A stretch of DNA of 37,727 bases from Fusibacillus kribbianus (GCF_030053595.1 NZ_JASGBQ010000028.1:1-37727); one strand, 5' to 3'. Shown: positions 23,209 to 32,767, counted from the stretch's first letter. Numbers and translations: made by a program. Notes: generated by a model not told the origin, from the sequence alone.

Positions 23209-23738
23209 TCTCTGCTTTCCAAATCCTTCTGGAGCATTTCCAGATAATGAACATAGGCCCCCTGCCTTGTAAAAATCCGGTAGCTTTTGTCCAGCTCCTC
23301 GTAGGTAAAGCTTTTTCTTCCTCCGTTTTTACCGCGCACCCAGTATTCCTTCAGATTTCGGAACGGGACATAATAAAGCTCATCCAGGCCGGTAAAATAG
23401 AGGATAATAAAGGAAATTCCGCCCTGCTGTTCAAATTCTTCCATGAAAGTCATCTGATGCTCATGGACATTATGCAGCGGAAAGGTCGTAGTCACACACT
23501 CCTTCGCATCGAAACAGACCGGAATGCCCTGAACCGCTCCAATATAATCCACAGTACTCTTCTGATCAAAATAGGCCAGTGTGATGTGTCGGCTTTCTTT
23601 GTCAATATTGATGGGCTTGATGGGCGTCGGTATCTTCTGGATCAGAGCAAGGCCCATATCCCGGTATTTTTCATTTGTATGATTGATCAGATCCTCCAGG
23701 GTGGACCCTCTGAGCCCTCTTGTTCCCCAGGTTGCCAT
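23205..23738 (-). CDS. recU: Holliday junction resolvase RecU
   Basis: This 177-residue nuclease cuts four-way DNA junctions in recombination and repair in Firmicutes. The N-terminal RGLRGSTLEDLINHTNEKY, the PTPIKPI segment, and the nuclease core STVDYIGAVQGIPVCFDAKE follow the RecU pattern, with Asp in place of the Glu seen in the Bacillus protein at the EAK position. The ATG at 23738 is chosen because AAGGGAGG lies about eight bases upstream and the protein then starts MATWGTRGLRGS. It overlaps the 3' end of the pseudouridine synthase gene by 68 bases. Confidence 0.92.
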   Translation of the reverse strand: MATWGTRGLRGSTLEDLINHTNEKYRDMGLALIQKIPTPIKPINIDKESRHITLAYFDQKSTVDYIGAVQGIPVCFDAKECVTTTFPLHNVHEHQMTFMEEFEQQGGISFIILYFTGLDELYYVPFRNLKEYWVRGKNGGRKSFTYEELDKSYRIFTRQGAYVHYLEMLQKDLESRD

Positions 23739-24738
23739 GTGAAAAGCCTCCCTTATCATCTGGTAATGTAATTGCCTCATCTACAAGGATCCTCTGAAAC
23801 AGCTCCGGAAGCGGCGCGCAGACGATTCGTTCCGAAAGACCGGCAAGGGCCCCGGAAAGCTTCGGAAATTCCATCCGGTAAGAATGAAGCAGCTGGGATC
23901 TGAGGCCGTAAAGGTCCCGGAACCGTCGGTTGACGACGGGATCTCCATATTTTGTATCGCCGATCACCGGATGGCCGATGCTTGAAAGATGAGCGCGGAT
24001 CTGATGGGTACGGCCGGTGATCAGCTCCACCTCCAGAAGGGTGGTACCCTTTCCGTAAGCGACCGGGACAAAGGCCGTTCGGATCTCATCTGCTCCGGGA
24101 ACCGGCTTCTTTAAGATCTGAACCTGGTTGTCTTTCTCGTCCTTTGTAAGCCAGCCCCAGAGCCTTCCTTCCGTTTCTACCCTGCCCTTCACCAGGCATA
24201 CATAAAATTTTCCCACCCTTCGTTCCTTAAGAAGAGCAGAAAGCTCCCGCAGGGCCTGGGGTGTTTTTCCTGCCGTAACCATACCGCTTGTATTTCTGTC
24301 CAGACGATTGCACACGGAAGGGCGAAAGCTCCGCATGGCTTCCATGGTAAGCTCTCCCTTTCGGAGCAAATACCCCAAAAGGTATTCCACCAGGGACACA
24401 TCCGACGGCTGTGCCTTCTGGGAAAGCATTCCCACAGGCTTATTGATGAGAAGCACCTGGGAATCCTCATAAAGGACAGAAAGCTCCGTCACCGGAAAAG
24501 CATCCTCCCCTCCGGTCTTTCTTCGGAAATTCTCAATGGTCTCCTCGGAAAGAAAAAGCTGGATCGTATCTCCCTCGGAAAGCCGCTCCCTGCCGTCACA
24601 TTTTTTTCTGTTGCATGTAATGTTTTTCTTACGGAGCATTTTATACAAAAAGCTGCCCGGCGCCAGGGCCATATATTTCTGCAGATATTTGTCAAGCCTC
24701 TGCCCGGCTCCCTCCGCTCCAACTAAAAGCTCCCTCAT
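23671..24738 (-). CDS. RluA-family pseudouridine synthase with S4 domain
   Basis: This 355-residue enzyme should convert uridines in rRNA or tRNA to pseudouridine. An S4 RNA-binding domain (about 10-75, GQRLDKYLQKYMALAPGSFLYKMLRKKNI) comes first. The synthase domain has the active-site motif NRLDRNTSGMV with its catalytic Asp, and the later LITGRTHQIRAHL typical of RluA/RluD. The last 20 or so residues lie in the overlap with recU and look unrelated to the family, so the reading frame may have been extended into recU. The target site is not readable from sequence. Confidence 0.9.
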   Translation of the reverse strand: MRELLVGAEGAGQRLDKYLQKYMALAPGSFLYKMLRKKNITCNRKKCDGRERLSEGDTIQLFLSEETIENFRRKTGGEDAFPVTELSVLYEDSQVLLINKPVGMLSQKAQPSDVSLVEYLLGYLLRKGELTMEAMRSFRPSVCNRLDRNTSGMVTAGKTPQALRELSALLKERRVGKFYVCLVKGRVETEGRLWGWLTKDEKDNQVQILKKPVPGADEIRTAFVPVAYGKGTTLLEVELITGRTHQIRAHLSSIGHPVIGDTKYGDPVVNRRFRDLYGLRSQLLHSYRMEFPKLSGALAGLSERIVCAPLPELFQRILVDEAITLPDDKGGFSHGNLGNKRAQRVHPGGSDQSYK

Positions 24739-24776
24739 GAACCATTCCCTCCCGGCTTTTTCTGTCTTTCAGGCTC

Positions 24777-25334
24777 CTACATGGAATAAACGAGAAGATC
24801 CAGACGCTTTTTTTCAAGCTCCTCTCTTTTTTCCTCATCGGAAGGAGGTGTGATCCCCTTCACCCGCTTCAGGAACGCCTCATAATCCGTGTAAAGCTGG
24901 ATCTTGGAATAGATTCCCACGCTTTTCATAAGACCGTTCATATCCCGCTCCGCCTGCTTTACATCCAGCTTCTTTGAAGCCGTGTATCCGACGATCCCCA
25001 TTTCATGAAGCACTGCCGCCTGCACGGGCACCAGCTTCTGGTTTGCCGTAAAAATCATATCACAGGCGGTCACAAGCCCCCCTGAAACAGCCGCAAACCG
25101 TTCGTAATCCGCCTTTTTTAAGGGAAGCCCCTTCATTCTGGCCACGATATTGACTGCAAAGGTTGCTGCCGGAAGGACCGAACAGACGGCACCCACCGTC
25201 CAGATGTTCTTTCTTGTTCCTGTCAGCACAATTCCGATGATAAGTGCGCCGAAGACCAGCACCAGGCAGCCGGCACAAAGAAGGAACTGTGTCCTCAGTT
25301 TTCGTTTTCCGTAGCCGTATTCTCCTCTGACCAT
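24777..25334 (-). CDS. Small membrane protein of unknown function
   Basis: I do not recognise this 185-residue product. It has a basic N-terminus, two adjacent membrane helices (about 14-34 and 42-62, the second ending PAATFAVNIVARMKG) and a soluble C-terminal part with charged helical sequence (around 145-180). The start at 25334 is chosen because GGGAGAG precedes it and it follows the metallo-hydrolase stop by four bases; the longer form would overlap that gene deeply. Its place inside the run suggests co-transcription only. Confidence 0.65.
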   Translation of the reverse strand: MVRGEYGYGKRKLRTQFLLCAGCLVLVFGALIIGIVLTGTRKNIWTVGAVCSVLPAATFAVNIVARMKGLPLKKADYERFAAVSGGLVTACDMIFTANQKLVPVQAAVLHEMGIVGYTASKKLDVKQAERDMNGLMKSVGIYSKIQLYTDYEAFLKRVKGITPPSDEEKREELEKKRLDLLVYSM

Positions 25335-25338
25335 ACTG

Positions 25339-26943
25339 TTATCTCTCCCATTTATCACAAAGCATATTGATCTGGTCTGCCAGTTTTGCCAGATCCTTGT
25401 TGGCACCACCCTCATTTTTCCGGATCACAGCCATCAGACGCTCTCCGGCTGCCACAAGACGGGCAAATACCGTGCTGGCACGCTTGGCAGCAGGCTTTTC
25501 ACGCCGCTTTAAGATCCGCACACCCTCCGACACAAAGCTGTCAGCCATCATATCATAAACGGCCCCGCTGAAAGGAGCATACGCATCCATTCCGTATTCT
25601 TCCTTCAGGCATTCGGCAAAGCTGTCACAGACGCTGTCCTCGCCGTGTACCACAAATACCCTTTTCGGCTTGGGTTCAAAGGAATTCACCCATTTTAACA
25701 GGCCGGTCTTATCCGCATGTCCGCTGATGCCGTCCAGCTTTTTGATCTCCGCTTTCACCTCGATGGTCTCACCGAACAGCCGAACGGTTTCAGCGCCCTC
25801 CAGGATCGCACGTCCCAGAGTACCGGCCGATTGATAGCCCACGAAAAGGATCGTGGATTCCGGCCGCCACAGATTGTGCTTCAGATGATGGCGGATCCGT
25901 CCTGCCTCGCACATGCCGGAAGCCGACAGGATCACCTTCGGCTCCGGATCAAAATTGATCTGCTTGGAATCGTCGCTGGTGACGGAAACAGTTAGTCCCG
26001 GAAATTGAATCGGATCGATTCCCTGTCTCAAAAGAGCCGTTGCCTCCTCATCGAAGCAGTCATACTGATGTTTATTAAAAATGCTGGTGGCCTCCACGGC
26101 CAGTGGACTGTCCACATAGACCCGAAAGCCTTCGTGACCCTCCACCAGACGTTCTGTCTTGATCTTTCGAAGAAAATAAAGCATTTCCTGGGTACGTCCC
26201 ACTGCAAAGGACGGAATCACCACATTTCCGCCTCTGTCAAAGGTCCTCTTTAAGACCTCCGTAAGCTCCTTCACATAATCCACCCGCTCTGCGCTGTGGA
26301 CTCTGTCGCCGTAGGTGGACTCCATCACCACGTAGTCTGCCTTATCCAGATACTGGGGATCCCGGATCAGCGGCTGGTCAAGATTACCCACATCGCCGGA
26401 AAATACCAGCTTTTTCGTTTCCTCTTCCTCGGTAAGCCAAAGCTCGATGCTGGCAGATCCCAGAAGATGTCCCACATCGGAAAATCTCACCTGAATTCCA
26501 TCAAAAATCGTGACGGTCGCATCATAGCCGCAGGGAACCAGCTGCTCGAGAAGCCCCACCGCATCCTCCATGGTATAAAGAGGCACATATTCCGGAGCAC
26601 CGGACCGCTTTGCCTTTCGGTTTCTCCATTCCGCTTCAAATTCCTGAATGTGGGCGCTGTCACGGAGCATGATCCTGCACAGATCGCAGGTGGCTTCCGT
26701 GGCGTAAACGGCGCCGCGAAATCCCTTTGCATATAATAAGGGCAAAAGGCCGGAATGGTCAATATGCGCATGGGTCAAAAGCACCGCATCGATCTCAGAA
26801 GCTGCAACGGGGATCTCCTGATTTTCATAGATATCCTCGCCCTGCTCCATTCCGCAGTCAATCAGAAGATTCTTTCCGGCCGCCTTTACCATGTGACAGC
26901 TTCCCGTAACCTCATGATCCGCACCTAAAAATATCAGTTCCAT
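25339..26943 (-). CDS. Beta-CASP metallo-beta-lactamase-fold hydrolase (CPSF73/YSH1-like)
   Basis: This 534-residue protein belongs to the metallo-beta-lactamase superfamily with a beta-CASP insert, the group that includes RNA-cutting CPSF73. HAHIDHSG is the metal motif 2; DVGHLLGSASIEL, FSGDVG and the late GISGHADKTGL (RMMBL region) supply other ligands. Beta-CASP elements are seen around PSFAVGRTQEML and ILSASGMCEAGRIRHHL. RNA is the likely substrate by family, but this exact subfamily is not characterised to my knowledge. A tail of about 60 residues (from about 470) is charged and helical. It overlaps the YgiQ gene by ten bases. Confidence 0.88.
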   Translation of the reverse strand: MELIFLGADHEVTGSCHMVKAAGKNLLIDCGMEQGEDIYENQEIPVAASEIDAVLLTHAHIDHSGLLPLLYAKGFRGAVYATEATCDLCRIMLRDSAHIQEFEAEWRNRKAKRSGAPEYVPLYTMEDAVGLLEQLVPCGYDATVTIFDGIQVRFSDVGHLLGSASIELWLTEEEETKKLVFSGDVGNLDQPLIRDPQYLDKADYVVMESTYGDRVHSAERVDYVKELTEVLKRTFDRGGNVVIPSFAVGRTQEMLYFLRKIKTERLVEGHEGFRVYVDSPLAVEATSIFNKHQYDCFDEEATALLRQGIDPIQFPGLTVSVTSDDSKQINFDPEPKVILSASGMCEAGRIRHHLKHNLWRPESTILFVGYQSAGTLGRAILEGAETVRLFGETIEVKAEIKKLDGISGHADKTGLLKWVNSFEPKPKRVFVVHGEDSVCDSFAECLKEEYGMDAYAPFSGAVYDMMADSFVSEGVRILKRREKPAAKRASTVFARLVAAGERLMAVIRKNEGGANKDLAKLADQINMLCDKWER

Positions 26944-28859
26944 AAAAGCGCCTCCTTACCCTTTTTCTTTTTATGAACATTTCGTATGGTTGGCTTTTTT
27001 CGCGTTCTTCTGCCTTCCTCAAAGTTCTTTGCCTTTCCGGCCTCCCGGCCTTCGCTTCTGTTGTCCCGCTCCGGCCGAATCAGACATTTATATCCATACC
27101 CAATGAGGTCCGTCCTCCCGGCAAGCTTAAGCGCCTCCTCCACGAGAGCCCGGTTGCCCGGAAGCTTATATTGGATCAATGCCCGCTGCATCGCTTTCTC
27201 ATGGGGACTTTTCGGTACATAGACCTTCTCCATGGTTCTCGGATCCACACCAGTGTAATACATACAGGTGGACAGGGTGGAAGGCGTCGGATAAAAATCT
27301 TGGACCTGTTCCGGCATATGACCGATGTCCCTCAGATACTCTGCCAAGATTACCGCATCCTTTATGGTACAGCCGGGATGGGAGGACATGAGATAGGGAA
27401 CAAGATACTGCTTTTTCCCCAGCCTTTCGTTCATCCTTTTATATTTCTCTGCAAATGTAAGATATACGCGGCTGTCCGGCTTTCCCATATATTTTAACAC
27501 ATTGGGGGAAATGTGCTCCGGCGCCACCTTCAGCTGGCCGCTCACATGATACTCACACAGCTCCTTTAAAAATGTGCCGTCCGGATCCGCCAAAACGTAA
27601 TCAAACCGAATCCCAGACCGGATAAACACCTTTTTTACTCCTGGAATCGACCGGAGCTTTCTTAACAGGATCAGATAATCTTTGTGGTCTGCCTTCAGGT
27701 TTTTGCAGGGAGACGGAAACAGGCACTGTCTGTCGGGACAGGTTCCTGCCTTTAACTGCTTATCGCAGGAAGGGCTTCTGAAATCAGCCGTCGGTCCTCC
27801 CACATCATGGATATATCCCTTGAAATCTGCCTCCTTTGTCAGGAGCCTTGCCTCTCTCTCAATGGATTCATGGCTTCTCACCTGTACGATCCGGCCCTGA
27901 TGAAAGGTCAGAGCGCAGAAGCTACAGCTTCCAAAACAGCCCCGATTGCTGACCAGGCTGAATTTCACTTCGGAAAATGCCGGTATTCCTCCCGCTTCGT
28001 CGTACATGGGGTGCCAGGTCCGCATATAGGGAAGGTCATACACTTCATCCATTTCCTCCGTGGAAAGCGGCATGGCAGGAGGATTCTGAACCACATAGCC
28101 CCGGGTTCCGTAGCCCTCAGCCAGACGCCTTCCCCGGATAGGATCCGTATTCCTGTATTGGGTGCGGAAGCTCTCCGCATAAGCCTGTTTGTCCGCCTTC
28201 ACCGTCTCATAATCAGGAAGAAGCTCTGCATCATACACGCGGTCAAGGGTTTTTGTCCGGAAGGCAGTTCCCGCCACATAGGTAATCTCTGACACGGGAA
28301 TTCCTGCCGCCAGAGCCTCTGCGATCTCCAGGATGGAATGCTCTCCCATCCCATAGCTTAAAAGATCCGCCTGGGAATCCATCAAAACCGAACGCTTGAC
28401 CTGGTTGGACCAGTAATCGTAATGGGCCAGCCGTCTGAGGCTCGCCTCAATGCCGCCGATGACAATGGGCACCTGCTTATATATCCGTCGGATCAGATTG
28501 CAGTAGACCACCACCGCATAATCGGGCCGTTTTCCCATCACGCCTCCGGGCGTATAGGAATCGGTTTCCCGACGCCTTTTAGAGACAGAATAGTGATTCA
28601 CCATGGAATCCATATTTCCGCTGCTGACCAAAAAAGCAAGCCTGGGCTTTCCCAGAATCTGAATGCTTCCCTCATCCTTCCAGTCCGGCTGGGAAATGAT
28701 GCCGACCCGGTAGCCCCTGGATTCCAGAAGACGGCTGATGATCGCTGGACCAAAAGAGGGATGATCCACGTAAGCATCACCGATAATATAGACAAAATCC
28801 AGCTGATCCCAGCCTCTTTTTTTCATGTCTGCCTGACAGACGGGAAGAAACTCCCTCAT
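26934..28859 (-). CDS. YgiQ-family (UPF0313) radical SAM protein
   Basis: This 641-residue protein has the UPF0313/YgiQ N-terminus (DQLDFVYIIGDAYVDHPSFG), a radical SAM cluster motif NRGCFGSCSFCALTFHQGR (C-x3-C-x2-C) and extra cysteines around CDKQLKAGTCPDRQCLFPSPC. The C-terminal tail is lysine- and arginine-rich (VHKKKKGKEALLWN), suggesting RNA contact. The function of YgiQ proteins is unknown. The ATG overlaps the HAD gene stop as ATGA. Confidence 0.93.
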   Translation of the reverse strand: MREFLPVCQADMKKRGWDQLDFVYIIGDAYVDHPSFGPAIISRLLESRGYRVGIISQPDWKDEGSIQILGKPRLAFLVSSGNMDSMVNHYSVSKRRRETDSYTPGGVMGKRPDYAVVVYCNLIRRIYKQVPIVIGGIEASLRRLAHYDYWSNQVKRSVLMDSQADLLSYGMGEHSILEIAEALAAGIPVSEITYVAGTAFRTKTLDRVYDAELLPDYETVKADKQAYAESFRTQYRNTDPIRGRRLAEGYGTRGYVVQNPPAMPLSTEEMDEVYDLPYMRTWHPMYDEAGGIPAFSEVKFSLVSNRGCFGSCSFCALTFHQGRIVQVRSHESIEREARLLTKEADFKGYIHDVGGPTADFRSPSCDKQLKAGTCPDRQCLFPSPCKNLKADHKDYLILLRKLRSIPGVKKVFIRSGIRFDYVLADPDGTFLKELCEYHVSGQLKVAPEHISPNVLKYMGKPDSRVYLTFAEKYKRMNERLGKKQYLVPYLMSSHPGCTIKDAVILAEYLRDIGHMPEQVQDFYPTPSTLSTCMYYTGVDPRTMEKVYVPKSPHEKAMQRALIQYKLPGNRALVEEALKLAGRTDLIGYGYKCLIRPERDNRSEGREAGKAKNFEEGRRTRKKPTIRNVHKKKKGKEALLWN

Positions 28860-29524
28860 ACAAACGCCTCCAGACTAATTTCATCGTAGGATTCCAGAAA
28901 TGCGTCAGCCAACGCTTCCTTTTCCTTCCGCATCGCCGATGAATAGGAATCCTCAATGGCCCACACCGTCATTCCGGCCCGTTTTCCCGCCAGAATCCCG
29001 GCAGGGATATCTTCAAAGACAAGACAGTTTTCCGGCTTTTCTCCCAGACGCTCCGCTGTAAACAGGTATACATCCGGTGCCGGCTTTCCCTTGGCCACCT
29101 GGCAGCCTACAGTGATGGCGGAAAAATAACCGGAGATCTTCCGTCCTTCAGTTACCGCCGTCACAAGTTCTCTGGAATTGCTGGTGGCGATTCCCATGGC
29201 AATGTTCCGTTTTTTCAAATAATCGAGAAAGTTCCGGACACCCGGCTTCAGAGGGACCACATGGCTGTACTGATCCATGGCCATCTGATTCCAACAGGCC
29301 TTGATCTCCTCCAGGGTCATCGGCAGCTCGAACCGCTCTTTAAAGTAGACTGCCGTCTCCGAAAAGCTCATGCCCTCAATGGCCTCCTGAAGGCCCTCCG
29401 GCAGAGGGATTCCAAATCTTCCAAGAAATTCAATATCAATATCCTTCCACATACCCATGGAATCCACCAGGGTTCCGTCCAGATCGAATATTACCGCTTT
29501 TATATGTTCTGGTATCTGAATCAT
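28856..29524 (-). CDS. HAD-family phosphatase, beta-phosphoglucomutase-like
   Basis: This 222-residue hydrolase has all four HAD motifs: FDLDGTLVDS (nucleophile Asp), ATSNS, the Lys in KGKPAPDVY and FEDIPAGI. A helical cap lies between motifs I and II, as in the beta-phosphoglucomutase and small-phosphatase subgroup. The substrate cannot be told from sequence. The ATG at 29524 overlaps the RsmF stop as ATGA and has GGAG six bases upstream, better than the ATG at 29536. Confidence 0.88.
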   Translation of the reverse strand: MIQIPEHIKAVIFDLDGTLVDSMGMWKDIDIEFLGRFGIPLPEGLQEAIEGMSFSETAVYFKERFELPMTLEEIKACWNQMAMDQYSHVVPLKPGVRNFLDYLKKRNIAMGIATSNSRELVTAVTEGRKISGYFSAITVGCQVAKGKPAPDVYLFTAERLGEKPENCLVFEDIPAGILAGKRAGMTVWAIEDSYSSAMRKEKEALADAFLESYDEISLEAFV

Positions 29525-30951
29525 TGCCATCTCCATCCGGGATAATATTTGTTTTTAAGAGTCATTCTGCTTTTTTTTGCAAAGCCAAGAGGCCAGCCGT
29601 CGCTGCACACCAGACACCAGCCATCACTGCCGGAAACTACAGGAGAACGCCTCTTTCCTTCCTCCGATTCCTCCGTACAGTCCACGGTCTCGCCCTTCAG
29701 ATATTTTACTGTCCGAATATCCTCTGAAGCAAAATCCACTGTATTGGCAAATTCTTCTTTTTTGAGATACATGGCAAGAGCCTGGGACGGCTCAAACCTG
29801 TTTTTTAAGACGGACCCAAGAAGCAGGCCTGTCCGAAGGAAACGGATCCCCGGAAGCTCTGCGGGCGGAACCGGCAGAAGGTAAAGCTTCCCTTCTCTCT
29901 CCCAGTAATAACCGCGCTCCTCCAAAGGCGCCTTTATCAGTCTGCGAAAAGCGGCAAAGGCCTCCTGCTTTTTCAGAAACACTTCATTGCTCTTTCGTCT
30001 GGCAGCCATATCCGAAGAAGTCTCCCCGCCTTCAGAAATTGTTGAAGCGTCCCCCGATTTTTTCCGGAGAAGGGAAACAAAATGTCCTTCTCCCTTAAGT
30101 CTCCAGGGAAACAGCCTCAGTGAAAATCCGTCAAAGCCCTGACTGATACCGTCAACCGGCAAAAGCTTCACCTGTTCCATATCCGGCGCTTCCGCCAGCA
30201 CCCGGGACACTGTATCCTCATCCTCCTCCTTTGAGAACGTGCAGGTAGAATACAGCACAAAGCCGCCCGGTTTAACCATTTTACATGCCGTAAGAAGCAG
30301 TCTTTTCTGGATGGGACTGTAGTATTCCGGCCCCCGTTCCTTCCAGCTTTCCGCCATGGACGATTCTCTGCGGAACATTCCCTCCCCGGAGCAGGGGGCA
30401 TCCACCAGAACCTTGTCGAAGTATCCGGGAAAGCTCACAAGGAGCCGCTCCGGCTCCTCAGCAGATACCAGGCAGTTTCCGATGCCGAAAAGCTCCAGAT
30501 TTTTTAGAAGTCCCTTTGCTCTGGATGCGCTGACATCATTGGATACCAAAAGTCCCTGGCCGGAAAGCCCTGCTCCCAGCTGGGTACTCTTTCCGCCCGG
30601 TGCGGCACAGAGATCCAAAACCCTGTCTCCCGGTTTTACGGAAAGAAACGCTGCAGGCGCCATGGCACTGGGCTCCTGAAGGTAATACATCCCTCCGAAA
30701 TAGTAGGGATGCCTGGCAGGAGACGCTTCTTCGTCATAATAAAAGCCCAGGCCACCGGACCAGAGAACCATCTCCGTCACAGAAGAACAGACGGCCTTTA
30801 AGACCGCCTCCTGCTTTTCCTTCTCCACCTTAAGGGGATTGATCCGCAGTCCGCGAAAGCCCGTCTCTTCCATACTTTTTTTATAATTATCAAATTCCTC
30901 TTCACCCAGAAGAAGCCTCATGGCCTCCAGGTAACGCTCCGGTAATTCCAT
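29521..30951 (-). CDS. RsmF/RsmB-type rRNA cytosine-5 methyltransferase
   Basis: This 476-residue methyltransferase of the NOL1/NOP2/sun group should methylate a cytosine in 16S rRNA. The SAM-binding VLDLCAAPGGKSTQLG, the motif IV DAPCSGEGMF and motif VI STCTFSKEED give the two catalytic cysteines. The C-terminal part (about 330-476) resembles the RsmF-type RNA-binding extension. The ATG at 30951 is preceded by GAACAGGTT, a modest ribosome site, 19 bases after the alarmone synthetase gene. Confidence 0.9.
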   Translation of the reverse strand: MELPERYLEAMRLLLGEEEFDNYKKSMEETGFRGLRINPLKVEKEKQEAVLKAVCSSVTEMVLWSGGLGFYYDEEASPARHPYYFGGMYYLQEPSAMAPAAFLSVKPGDRVLDLCAAPGGKSTQLGAGLSGQGLLVSNDVSASRAKGLLKNLELFGIGNCLVSAEEPERLLVSFPGYFDKVLVDAPCSGEGMFRRESSMAESWKERGPEYYSPIQKRLLLTACKMVKPGGFVLYSTCTFSKEEDEDTVSRVLAEAPDMEQVKLLPVDGISQGFDGFSLRLFPWRLKGEGHFVSLLRKKSGDASTISEGGETSSDMAARRKSNEVFLKKQEAFAAFRRLIKAPLEERGYYWEREGKLYLLPVPPAELPGIRFLRTGLLLGSVLKNRFEPSQALAMYLKKEEFANTVDFASEDIRTVKYLKGETVDCTEESEEGKRRSPVVSGSDGWCLVCSDGWPLGFAKKSRMTLKNKYYPGWRWQ

Positions 30952-30970
30952 AACCTGTTCACTTTCGTTC

Positions 30971-31786
30971 TTATAAGGTATGCAGACCCTGCACCTTTCT
31001 CACCGCTGCCAGCTTATCCAGTCTCCGGCCGAAATCCTCCAGCTCCTCCAGAGATCCATTGTGGTAAACCTCATAAAATTCATTCTGTATGTTGAGCATG
31101 GCCTCCTCATATTCCTCATCACCGCTGTAAAGATTCTGAAGATTATTGAGTATATCGGCCACAATCGAAGCCTTTTCCTGGAACAGACGCTGGGCATCCA
31201 CGATCTCATCCCGGATTGCCGACATCTCACAGTCCAGCGCCAGCACCGCCTCCGCCGCCGTAGAAAGACGCTTTTCCAGAAGCTCCGGCAGAGCCTCCTG
31301 ATACTTATAACGAAGGGAATGCTCGATGGTTGCCCAGAAATTCATGGCCATCGTACGGATCTGGATCTCCACCTGGATCTTATGACTGCCGCTTGCCGTA
31401 TAAACCTCATAGAGTACATTGACGTGATAGCTTCGGTAGCCGCTCTCCTTGATATGATTGATATAATCCCGCTCGCTGACAACTTCCATATCCCGTCGGT
31501 TCCGAATCAGCCTGACCACCGTTTCGATATCTTCCACAAACTGGCATATGATACGGATCCCCGCAATGTCATCCATCTTTTCCGTAAACTCATCAAGAGG
31601 GATCCCCTTTCGCTGAGCCTTTTCAATGATGCTGGATATCTTCTTCACCCGCCCGTTGACAGCCTCAATGGGTGAATAGGCGCCGGACTCCCGGTATTCT
31701 TTGATGATGTGATTGAATTTCACTAAAAGTTCTTCCACAGCCAGGTGGTAAGGTGCGAGGGTTTCCCTCCACAGCTCAATTCTCAT
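30971..31786 (-). CDS. Small alarmone synthetase (RelQ/YjbM-like)
   Basis: This 271-residue protein makes (p)ppGpp from ATP and GDP or GTP. It has the synthetase domain only: GRVKKISSIIEKAQRKG (ATP site), DDIAGIRIIC, KESGYRSYHV and EIQIRTMAMNFWATIEH. No HD hydrolase domain or ACT/TGS parts are present, which marks a small alarmone synthetase. The C-terminal helices are a little longer than in Bacillus YjbM. It heads the run of RNA-related genes behind an extended -10 promoter. Confidence 0.9.
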   Translation of the reverse strand: MRIELWRETLAPYHLAVEELLVKFNHIIKEYRESGAYSPIEAVNGRVKKISSIIEKAQRKGIPLDEFTEKMDDIAGIRIICQFVEDIETVVRLIRNRRDMEVVSERDYINHIKESGYRSYHVNVLYEVYTASGSHKIQVEIQIRTMAMNFWATIEHSLRYKYQEALPELLEKRLSTAAEAVLALDCEMSAIRDEIVDAQRLFQEKASIVADILNNLQNLYSGDEEYEEAMLNIQNEFYEVYHNGSLEELEDFGRRLDKLAAVRKVQGLHTL

Positions 31787-31826
31787 ATATTTCTACTCCC
31801 GTTAAAAGAAAATCTTCCTTTGTTTC

Positions 31827-31835
31827 AGTATACCA
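31827..31835 (-). promoter_or_regulatory. Extended -10 promoter of the alarmone synthetase gene
   Basis: On the minus strand TGGTATACT (31835-31827) is an extended -10 element (TGN-TATACT), about 40 bases before the start codon. I see no good -35 box. Confidence 0.5.
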
Positions 31836-31856
31836 TATTTCTCCCCAAATAGGAAA

Positions 31857-32738
31857 CTAATACGAATATTTTACCTGTTTCTCCTCCAGATATTTCAAAA
31901 TCCAGTAGGGATTCACAGCCAGCTCCTCATAATGATCTGTCCGAAGATAGATTCCGAAGTGGAGGTGCACATCAAAATTTCCCACCGTTCCCGGAACAGG
32001 GCTGTAACCGGAATCTCCCATAAAGCCCAGAAGCTGTCCTGCCCTTATCTTCTCTCCGGGAAAAAACTCATGGTCATAGGAATCCAGATGGGCATAATAA
32101 AAATATGCTCCTCCCGGCGCCCGGATGCCGATCCGCCAGCCGCCCAGCTCCAGCCAGCCCACATGCTCGACTGTGCCGTCGCTGACGCTGACCACCGGAA
32201 AGAACCCCCGGCCGTTTCCTATGTCCATGATGTCCGTGCCCTCATGGTACCGTTCCCCTCCATAGGTTCTCTCCGCCTTCCAGGAATCGCTGTAGCCATA
32301 ACACCGGGATTCCTCACTGTCTCCCCTCGGTATCGGAAAACAGCGGATATCGGAAAGTACAGTCTCATAAGCCTCGGAAAGCTTTGAAAACTCCACCGGC
32401 TTTCTTTTTTCTATCGCTTCCTTTAAGGAATGCCAGCTTCTGTATGTGAAATGTCCGTCCTTTTCCTCCGTCAGGTCATAATCTGCCTCAACCATGAAGG
32501 CACAGGCGGCTTCTCCGGCAGAAAGGCCATTTTCTCCGGCCATGGAAAGGATCTCCTTCAGATTTCCCTCTCCGAATGCCATGGCACGAAAAGCATCTTC
32601 CTCCGCCGTATATTCTCCCAGCTGGTAATATAACGGATTCCCCAGAAAAAAATCTACCATAAAAACCAGAAGAATTCCCAACAGAAGAATACTTCCCAGG
32701 TAAAATCCGGGATTTCCGGAGGCTTTTCTATTTCCCAT
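31857..32738 (-). CDS. Membrane-anchored M23 family metallopeptidase
   Basis: This 293-residue protein has one N-terminal membrane helix (about 13-32) and an outside C-terminal LytM/M23 domain. The zinc ligands are seen in HEGTDIMD (about 165-172) and HLHFG (about 258-262), with YAHLD between them. Such enzymes cut peptide cross-bridges in peptidoglycan. Residues 33-140 form a helical region of unknown role. It may serve in cell-wall turnover or sporulation; the context does not decide. It follows the dipeptidase gene by 29 bases. Confidence 0.88.
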   Translation of the reverse strand: MGNRKASGNPGFYLGSILLLGILLVFMVDFFLGNPLYYQLGEYTAEEDAFRAMAFGEGNLKEILSMAGENGLSAGEAACAFMVEADYDLTEEKDGHFTYRSWHSLKEAIEKRKPVEFSKLSEAYETVLSDIRCFPIPRGDSEESRCYGYSDSWKAERTYGGERYHEGTDIMDIGNGRGFFPVVSVSDGTVEHVGWLELGGWRIGIRAPGGAYFYYAHLDSYDHEFFPGEKIRAGQLLGFMGDSGYSPVPGTVGNFDVHLHFGIYLRTDHYEELAVNPYWILKYLEEKQVKYSY

Positions 32739-32767
32739 GACTGGCTCCGGTACTGTTTTATAAAGCT

